A stretch of DNA of 64,000 nt from Zymoseptoria tritici IPO323. Lineage: Eukaryota > Ascomycota > Dothideomycetes > Mycosphaerellales > Mycosphaerellaceae. The notes under the pieces are model-generated. The model worked only from the letters and a program-made list of their open reading frames with translations. It ran no database searches and had not been told where the DNA came from. Shown here in pieces: positions 56,654 through 64,000 of the stretch (position 1 is its first letter; each line of letters starts with the position of its first letter). The stretch covers positions 1,240,001-1,304,000 of the forward strand of contig NC_018212.1 of the NCBI RefSeq assembly GCF_000219625.1, written 5' to 3'. Made by a program: the position numbers and the translations under genes.

Positions 56654-57395
56654 CTATAGGAGCAGCTCCGGGTCGATCTGGAAATTGTTCGAGTCGAACG
56701 GCATGTCCGGCATCGTAACGTCGCCGCCGTTGTCTTTAAATCTGTTAGAATCTTCCTCGGAGAATTCGGAGGAAAACCTACCGAAACTCGGCATATAGCC
56801 GCCTTCGACGTATAGGCGATTAAACAACTTAATATCGTTGTTATCTAAAGGATGTCCGAGTAGCTCGTTGCCTATCCGATTAGTATCTATCGAGTAGAAG
56901 TCTAAAAAAGAAAAAGAGAAAAAGTACCGAAAAATGGATTTCCGCTATCTACGGGCGCAATTTGCGACGACGCGGACCCCGCGTCTAGCGAGGTCTGCGA
57001 AAAGGTATTCTCGGGCAGATTCGAACTCGGCGTTTAATTTAGAGGCTCGCGGAACGATCTATTATCGATAAAGCGAAGAACAGCTTCCGGGTCGATTTTT
57101 AAAAGAAGGCACTCGAGCATTGCGATAATGCGGATAGCCTCCGAGCGTTTTATCGCGGGACGAAGACGATCTATCTCGGTATATCCGAACTCGAGACGGC
57201 GAGGATTCCTATCGGCTATTAGACAAATGCCGAAAAAGAGAAAAGAAGTCTACACCGACTTTTAAGACTTTTTGCCGTTACGGCGCTTCTGCACCTTCGA
57301 CAGAGTGTATGCCGAGTCCGGATGTATACTGTTTGTCGACTTCGAAGGTATTATTGTTCTTGTTGCTTAGGATATAGTAAACAAGAAAAGAGAGG
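56654..57395 (-). pseudogene. hAT cargo gene G: spliced gene relic, unknown function
   Basis: GC content is nearer to host genes than to its surroundings. The last exon (about 56901-56654) reads FYSIDTNRIGNELLGHPLDN, GGYMPSFGRFSSEFSEED and DSNNFQIDPELLL before TAG. An upstream exon from 57215 reads NPRRLEFGYTEIDRLRPAIK and MLECLLLKIDPEAVLRFID, then a TAA (57036-57034) and further open sequence (ENTFSQTSLDAGSASSQIAP). Acceptors TCTAATAG and TTTTTTAG are clear; the donors and 5' end are not. The frame break plus missing start suggest a decayed gene. The style (acidic, Phe/Asn-rich tail) is not diagnostic. Confidence 0.45.
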
Positions 57396-58360
57396 TAGTT
57401 TTATACCGAATTGTCTAATAGAAAAGAGGGAAATCTAAGTCCTTTATCTCTCTTACTTCTAGAGCTATACCGCTATACAAAAGTTTACCTAATACAAGGT
57501 ATCTAGCACATAATAGTTAATCCTAGAAAATTCTAGGATAGCGGTTTTCCTAAAGAAATCCTAAAAAAGAGAGTACTATTCTAGTAAAAGGGCATATATA
57601 GGCCTTTATTAAAATAGATAGTATAACGTACTATATTAAATAGAGCTAATAGTATATATATTTAGGTAGCTAGTACTTTATATCTATCTTATTATATTTA
57701 ATTAAACTAATTTATTAAAAGTAGCTACTTATTAAATAAGGTATTTGTTTCTAGCTATACTTTATATTTATATAAGATAAATCTATATCTATATCTCTAT
57801 TAATTTTTATACTAATTACTAACTATCTATAAGTATGTTATAGGATAACCTCGGCTTATATACCTTAGGCACTAATTACGTAATATAGACGCTTCCGTAC
57901 TTTAATATAGTCGCGTCCTTCCTAACTACCTCTTACCTCTATAGATAATATCTTAAATTAATTATAAATATCTACGCCTCTATACTAGAGCCTATATTAA
58001 AGTATTATAAATCCTATAACTAATAATTAATATATATAAGATCTATAGCTATTTTAATTTAATACCTACTTTTATTAAAATAATTCTACTATTATAGTAT
58101 AGAGTAGGATCTCTTAATTTATATTTATAAGACGTTATTATATTACTTTAATATTTACTCTTATATTAAGTTTCTCTTTCTAGTCCTTACTTATATTATA
58201 CTAGATTTAGTTTTCTTAAATTACGTCCTCCTTCTATTAAAGCTAGAAACTATTTAAGACTAGGAATAAGAATTATACTAGCGTTTCTAGTATATATATC
58301 CTTTCTAGTAGTATAATATACTCTATTAGAATTTAATATAGTAGTTTTAGTATCCTATAG
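57396..58360. other. AT-rich interior of the hAT with unrecognisable gene debris
   Basis: From 57838 the plus strand gives stretches such as NLGLYTLGTNYVI and FLVLTYIILDLVFLNYVLLL separated by many stops; it may be a relic of a hydrophobic protein, but it is not assignable. Confidence 0.35.
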
Positions 58361-59038
58361 TTAATAGTAGTACTAAATCTATTAGACTTTACTATAGCGG
58401 TTCTAATTCCTAGTACGTACGTAGCGGTTAAACTCTCTTTATTAGACTTTACTATAGCGGCTCTTATCTCTTTTACGTACTTAGCGGTTAAACTCTCTTT
58501 ATTAGACTTTACTATAGCGGCTCTTATCTCTTTTACGTACTTAGCGGTTAAACTCTCTTTATTAGACTTTACTATAGCGGCTCTTATCTCTTTTACGTAC
58601 TTAGCGGTTAAGCTCGCTTTATTAGAGTTTAGAATAGCGGCTCTTATCTCTTTTACGTACTTAGCGGTTAAGCTCGCTTTATTAGAGTTTAGAATAGCGG
58701 CGCTTATTTCTTTTACGTACTTAGCGGTTAAAATCTCTTTATTAGACTTTACTATAGCGGCTCTTGTCTCTTTAACGTACTTAGCGGTTAAACTCTCTTT
58801 ATTAGACTTTACTATAGCGGCTCTTATCTCTTTAATGTACTTAGCGGTTAAGCTCGCTTTATTAGAGTTTAGAATAGCGGCTCTTGTCTCTTTAACGTAC
58901 TTAGCGGTTAAGCTTACTTTATTAGAGTTTAGAATAGCGGCTCTTGTCTCTTTAACGTACTTAGCGGTTAAACTCTCTTTATTAGAGTTTACTATAGCGG
59001 TTAGAATCTTAGTATTAGACTTTAGAGTAGTAGTTTAA
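58361..59038 (+). repeat. 60-bp minisatellite with an open 20-residue repeat
   Basis: Eleven tandem units of exactly 60 bp between about 58381 and 59040. Each unit has two TAGCGG motifs (ACTATAGCGGCTCTT and TTAGCGGTTAA). In one plus frame every unit is open and gives 20 residues, typically LDFTIAALISFTYLAVKLSL or LEFRIAALVSLTYLAVKLTL, ending at TAA 59036-59038. No Met begins the frame until 58835, so translation is doubtful. Confidence 0.85.
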
Positions 59039-59121
59039 GGCTATCCTTTCTTATTAGCGGTATAATACTTTCTATTAGAGTTTACTATAGTAGCGTAAGT
59101 ATTTTATTTTAAGCTAATATA

Positions 59122-59396
59122 TGTAAGGGTCTGAACCGAAGTTGCGCACAAAGGTCCAGATCCGAATGTATGAAATTCTAAAGCTACCGAAAAGAAGATC
59201 TATCTAGAACAACGGAACGTCGAGTATAAGCTGTGTGTGCGCGTAGCGTCGCTTGGCGCATACGTGGCCTTCTAGTCGGCCGAAAGGAAGCTTGTTCCCG
59301 ATTCGGCCTAGTGGATTTCTGAACCGGCGTTCGTCCGTTGGGCGTTGGCCCAGGCATCGGCACAGCCGATGCAGCCTCAGGCACCAGCCTCTGACA
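59122..59396. mobile_element. Solo LTR (TGTAAGGG..CTGACA)
   Basis: 275 bp of higher-GC sequence starting TG and ending CA, flanked by ATATA on both sides (59117-59121 and 59397-59401). No internal region, as expected after LTR-LTR recombination. Not similar by eye to the LTRs of A, B or C. Confidence 0.72.
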
Positions 59397-59839
59397 ATAT
59401 AGTTAGTATATTAGTTATTATTAGAAAAAGCTTTATCTTAGCGGTTTTACTACTTAATTCTTATCTAATAGAATTTAATAAAGCGGTTTAGTAGATCTTC
59501 TATACTTAACGGCTCTTAGCTTTTTCTTAGATTAACAGCTATATTCTCTCGTGTTATTTTATATATAAGGCTAGTAGTTTATCTATCTACTTCTTCTTTT
59601 CTTATCTCTATTCTTACTATTATATCTACTTACAAGACCTAACTATTATACTTACTTAATATACTACTACTTATACTTATCTACTATAGTTTCTATATAT
59701 TATATCTAGTATATCTAGTATATCTAGTATATCTAGTATATCTAGTATATTTAGTAAGTTACTTAATATTATATAATAGTTATACTCTAATATAAATACT
59801 TATAATCTAATAGGGTTCTTATTCTAACTACTAGAAACT
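59397..59839. other. Promoter-side region of the hAT transposase, with a 10-bp repeat
   Basis: AT-rich; TAGCGG-type motifs at about 59,438-59,480 and a TATCTAGTAT-type 10-bp repeat (about six units) at 59,696-59,750. Confidence 0.55.
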
Positions 59840-62490
59840 ATGCCTCGACCTAAGAAGCAAAAGACCTCTAAGCCTAAAGCTAGCCGTATTAAATTTACAG
59901 AAGCCGAGCTATTAGATCCTAATTAGCAGCCGCCTAATATAGAATATATGCCTCCGGTATTTGCTAAACGCTATTACGAAAGAAAGCTTATTATACCTAG
60001 AAAGCCGGGAGTACTCCCGAAATTAGAACTTCGATGTACGTCTTGTAATAGAATAACTGTCGATACTTAGCCTATTAATACGAGTAACCTTGTTAAACAT
60101 ATTAAAACTAAGCACTGTGCTATATATAAAGACGACTTAGAGCCTAAAAAAAGACTTCTTACTATAACTCCTCGGAAAGCTTTAATAGCTTAGAGGACTC
60201 GGACCCGGATAAGTCGGATAATTCTAATAGTTCTAAAGACTCTAATACTTCTAATAAGTCTACTAAATCTATAAGAAGTAATAAAGATATAGATACTAGT
60301 CAAAATCCTATAGATCTAGATAATATAGAAAGCGATACTAGTAGTAGAGCTTCTAAAAGAAAACGTAAAGGCTCTTCTAAACGCGATAGTAGCGTTAGTA
60401 GCTCTAAAAGTATTACTAGTTATTTTAAAGAAACAAATCTAAACCGTAGTAGTAGTAAAGGATCTATTTCTAAACAAGTTCTAGCTAATAAACAAGGTCC
60501 TTTTAATCTCGATCTATTTAGAGATCTATAGCTTAATTTTATTATAGCTAATAACCTACCGTTAAATCTAGTAAAGAGTACTACATTTCGAGAACTACTC
60601 TATTATCTTAATAGCGATGCTAAGGGAATGGACCGCCGTACTCTAGGCCGGTTACTAGATAAAAAATACGATAATGCTATTAACAATCTTATTACTACCT
60701 TTGCTAATACTCCGGGCAAGTTTGCTCTTACTTTAGACGAGTATAAAGCCCTAAATAACTTTAACTTTCTAGCTATTACTATACATTATTATAATAAAGG
60801 TCTAAATAAACTATCTAATAAATTAATAGCTTTTGAACAGTTAAACGATAATAATAGCTATAGCGGAGAAGTGCTCTTTAAATTCTTTAATAGAGTAGTA
60901 ACCGATTTTAATATTAAGGATAGAATTATATCTATTAGTAGAGATAACGCGAGCCCGGTTAATAAGCTACTAGACTTTATTAAATATACTTACGAAGAAG
61001 AAGGCAATTATAATATTATAGACGTACCTTGTCTAGCACACGTTCTTAATCTAGTTACTAATTCTCTACTACATTATCTATTCTTTGTTAGAAACGATAC
61101 TAAAATATTTAAAGGGCGTTTAGCTAATATAAGACAGGACTTATATAAGACGGAAGAAAGTATTAAGCAATATAACTTTATTATAGCACTACCGGGTAAG
61201 ATTAAGAGTATAATATCGGCCTTTAATAATAATCATTATTTAAAGAATAGTCTTTATAAACGGGTACAGCTTAAAAACCAACGAGATCCTAATAAGCTTA
61301 AGCTAGATACTAATATAAGAATTACTAAAAATCCCGAAAAACTAGTAAGAGATAACGATACACGGTAGCTTTTAACTTAGAAAATAATAGACCGGTTTCT
61401 ACACTTCGAAAATATAATAGTACTTATTCTATCCGAGGCTAATAGAATAGCAAACGGCGATACTAGTAAATATAATATAGAAAGCTTTACTATAGACGAG
61501 GACGAGTAGGAATATCTAAAGCTAGTACGGGATATACTTTAAATCTTTAGAAGACCTACAATTAAAATACAAGCGCATAACTATACTACTATTTCTAATA
61601 CTATAATTATCGTTGCTAAGTTAAAAAAAGCAATAAATAAGCTTCTATATTCTTCGGATCCTAAGTATAATTTAGAGAAAAGATATCCTTTACTACACTA
61701 CGGTTTAGGGCAAGCTAAAGTTAAATTACTAGACTATTATCTAATTTTTAGTACTCTAGATAAGAATTTCGATAAGTTAAAGTACTACTATATAGCTACT
61801 CTTCTCGATCCTAGATATAAGACAGATGTATTAGAGAAATACGACGCTAGTTTAGACGCTATTACAAAGATTATAACACATTTTAAAGATATATATACTC
61901 TATATAAAGATAGAGATACTAAAGCAAGAGAGCTAAATAAAAAACCTTCTACTACGGCTACTACTAGTAATACTATAACGTCTCGGGCTAGTAGTAGTAT
62001 ACTCGACTCGAGCTTTATGTCTACGCAGTCTTTAGGCTTAGAAAGCGACTCGGACGACTTATTTATTAAAGAAAGTAGTATACTTGCTTCTACTAATATA
62101 AACGAAGTAGATACTTATCTAGCCGAGCCGCGATCTATTAGAAAAACGCGAATAGACGAGTATTGGAGATTAGTACAGAATAAATACCCTATTCTATTTT
62201 AAATAGCGCGAGACTATCTAGCTATAATACCTACCTCGGCTCCGGCCGAAAGAGTATTCTCTAGAGTAGGAGATATAGTTACTAAGAAGCGTAATTGACT
62301 TAGGCCGGATACTATTAAAAAGCTTATTATATTAAAGTGTTTAGGAGTAGTTCCCGACGAAGAGAGTACTATAAACGACTTCGATTATACCGAAGACGAT
62401 ATAGATATTAATAGTACTTTAAATAAGGGAAAAGAGAAGGTTATAGAGTATTTAGATTCTAGCGAGGACGAAAACTCGGAGAGTACTTAG
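59840..62490 (+). pseudogene. hAT family transposase (stops and one frameshift)
   Basis: Starts MPRPKKQKTSKPKASRIKFT. BED-type zinc finger at about 60.03-60.13 kb (CTSC...NLVKHIKTKHC: C-x2-C...H-x4-H). Near 60,165 the reading moves to another frame and continues with a Ser/Asn-rich linker, then the RNase H-like catalytic region: ISRDNASPVNKLLDFIKYT, IIDVPCLAHVLNLVTNSLL (a hAT hallmark) and TLLDPRYKTDVLEKYD. The C-terminal dimerisation region at about 62.16-62.33 kb reads DEYWRLVQNKYPILF, then TSAPAERVFSRVGDIVTKKRN. Stops in RDL-stop-LNF, DTR-stop-LLT, ILF-stop-IAR and others occupy likely Trp/Gln sites; one TGA follows KKRN. Inactive as it stands, but it identifies the superfamily of the 43-kb element. 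Confidence 0.9.
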
Positions 62491-62538
62491 TTAGAGTATA
62501 TATAATAGTATATACTATATAGAATATATTTAAAGTTA

Positions 62539-63393
62539 GGCCGGCGACGAGGAACACCTGTACGCGGTGCCGGCTACGAACCTGCGATACTATCGCAGAG
62601 CCAAGTTTCCTCAGGAGGATTGGAGAGGCCGTCGATCCCTCTTCCCTTACAACAATAACCGACCTGGAGGCACGCCTCCCCTCGAAGATACAAGCTACAG
62701 AACGACAGTACGATTCGAACGAACAGCTCTCTACGCTACGAACGAGAAGAAGAAGAAGAAGAAGAGGCAGTCCACTCTGTCCTATACGCGCACCTCCTCG
62801 AAATCCGAATCGAAATCGCATGTCCCTTCTCTAGTAGAGACGTCGTCGCCCTCGAAAGGAAGCATACATGCACTTCAAAGAGCTAGAACTCGGTGGAATC
62901 TACAACTCTACGATTAACCTGCGTTGTCGTAGATAGAACTGCTACTACGATACTACAAAGGCATATTAAGGACAAGAGAAGACAGCGAGTTAGATAGCTG
63001 CTTGCGCATCTGCGCATTTGCGCATCTGCGTCGCTCCTGCACTGCTTTTTGCACTGCAATGCATTTCCTCTCTCTTTCGAATTCGCAGCGTGTGTGCGAA
63101 GCGGAAGGATCCGCTAAAAATTCTACAAAAAGCTTAGCGCGAAAATTCTGCAGCCCCGGCTGTAGACAACGACACTCGTTTGATTTCCTTTGTCTTGCGC
63201 TGTTTTAAAGTCCTTCGGCAGATTCTGCTTGCAGGTCCTGCCTTAGGCACGGGGTCTCCCCTAAGGTCAAAGAATACCGAAAAATCTAATTGTAACTAGA
63301 TCTACTGCTTTGCCTTTATGGCAAAGCCGTCCTACATAGTCTTGGACTCCGAAAGGACGTAAATGGAACAAACAAACAAACAAACAAACAAAC
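62539..63393 (+). mobile_element. CAAA-tailed non-LTR retroposon, copy 2
   Basis: 855 bp beginning GGCCGG and ending (CAAA)n, with a 13-bp duplication (ATATTTAAAGTTA at 62526-62538 and 63394-63406). Shares most of its length with copy 1 but lacks that copy's internal minisatellite. It contains a GCGCATCTGCGCATTTGCGC stretch and an open frame of 116 codons (62567-62917) with no recognised domain. Confidence 0.82.
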
Positions 63394-63406
63394 ATATTTA
63401 AAGTTA

Positions 63407-63739
63407 ACCTATAATTATACTTAGCTAGAGATATTATAATATATATATCTATTTCTATAGAATATATTACTTATATATATAAATATTAAGGTATAACTAT
63501 ATATTATAGGTATTATAAGGCTATAGACAAGGAATATATAGCTATATAGTATATATCTAGTTTTTGTATCTAAATATTATTATTATTACTATTACTATCT
63601 ACTATTCGCTCTTACTATTACTATTACTATTAATATTTTTTTTAAAAAATTATTACTATTACTATTACTATTAGTACGCGATTTTTTAGTAATAGTAAGG
63701 AGTAAATAGGGTACAATTTACTATTATTATTACTATGTA
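63407..63739. other. Right arm of the hAT
   Basis: AT-rich with TTACTATTACTATT repeats from about 63,580, the counterpart of the subterminal repeats at the left end. No gene. Confidence 0.6.
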
Positions 63740-63747
63740 CAACACTG
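63740..63747 (-). repeat. Right terminal inverted repeat core of the hAT
   Basis: CAACACTG, exact reverse complement of 20793-20800. Confidence 0.82.
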
Positions 63748-63755
63748 CTTCTGCC
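63748..63755. repeat. Right 8-bp target site duplication of the hAT element
   Basis: CTTCTGCC, identical to 20785-20792. Confidence 0.88.
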
Positions 63756-64000
63756 TGTCCGGGAACAGGCATCGCAAGAGACTATTGAACTTTCGTTGGA
63801 GCAGGATCTTCCAGGCATGATCCCCGGAGTTGACAGCATTCAACCGCCCCTTGAGCAATGATTCCGACGATTCCGAACGTCGATTGTCGTGAGCCTTGCT
63901 TGATCAATGATGGTAGCAGAGTGCAACATTCATGATATCGGACCAGGGATGCGTTCTTTCACAGTGAGTAGTATCCACTCATTACGCCCTCTTCGATAGA
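63756..64000. other. Host flank, no gene recognised
   Basis: Base composition returns to that of the first 20 kb. This is the sequence originally contiguous with 20784; I see no frame spanning the junction. Confidence 0.5.

Overview
The window is from a filamentous ascomycete, most likely a Dothideomycete. This is inferred from compact genes with 50-80 bp introns, GT..CTAAC..AG splice sites and fungal families such as Ire1, a Bem3-type RhoGAP, an N2227-like methyltransferase and small secreted Cys-rich proteins. It splits sharply into two compartments.

Positions 1-20,784 are ordinary gene-containing DNA. In order they hold: the 3' part of a GNAT acetyltransferase with an apparent frameshift; a small hydrophilic protein (3 exons, one GC-AG intron); a decayed ubiquitin-like copy and, next to it, an intact ubiquitin-like gene whose C-terminal exon ends RLRGS; a disordered Ser/Pro-rich protein; the unfolded-protein-response sensor IRE1; a carnosine N-methyltransferase-like protein with a signal-like N-terminus; a PX-PH-RhoGAP protein (Bem3-like); and a 67-residue secreted six-cysteine protein.

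Positions 20,793-63,747 appear to be one hAT DNA transposon, 42,955 bp long. It has CAGTGTTG/CAACACTG termini, a perfect 8-bp target duplication (CTTCTGCC) on both sides, and a decayed hAT transposase near its right end. It is bloated by nested retrotransposons, each with its own LTR pair and matching target duplication: element A (21,399-52,252, TSD AATAA) lies in the hAT; element B (21,813-44,709, TSD CTCGA) lies in the leader of A; element C (28,678-42,396, minus strand, TSD ATAT) lies in B. Two copies of a CAAA-tailed non-LTR retroposon and a solo LTR are also present. Subtracting insertions leaves a hAT of about 10.9 kb, which is large. It seems to carry at least three genes besides the transposase (E, F, G), plus several minisatellite arrays and (TAG)n tracts. 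Element A sits inside the last intron of gene E.

The retroelement frames are broken almost entirely by TAG/TAA at positions where Trp or Gln is expected, and LTR pairs differ only by transitions, mostly CpA/TpG to TpA. That is a RIP-like (repeat-induced point mutation) signature. Two extra-ORF systems stand out. Element C has a roughly 3-kb additional frame after integrase with the H-x-D...H...R layout of a phytanoyl-CoA/2OG-Fe(II) dioxygenase. Element B has an antisense Cys-rich frame. Positions 63,756-64,000 return to unique host DNA without a recognisable gene.

All calls come from reading the sequence by eye; family assignments were not checked by database search.
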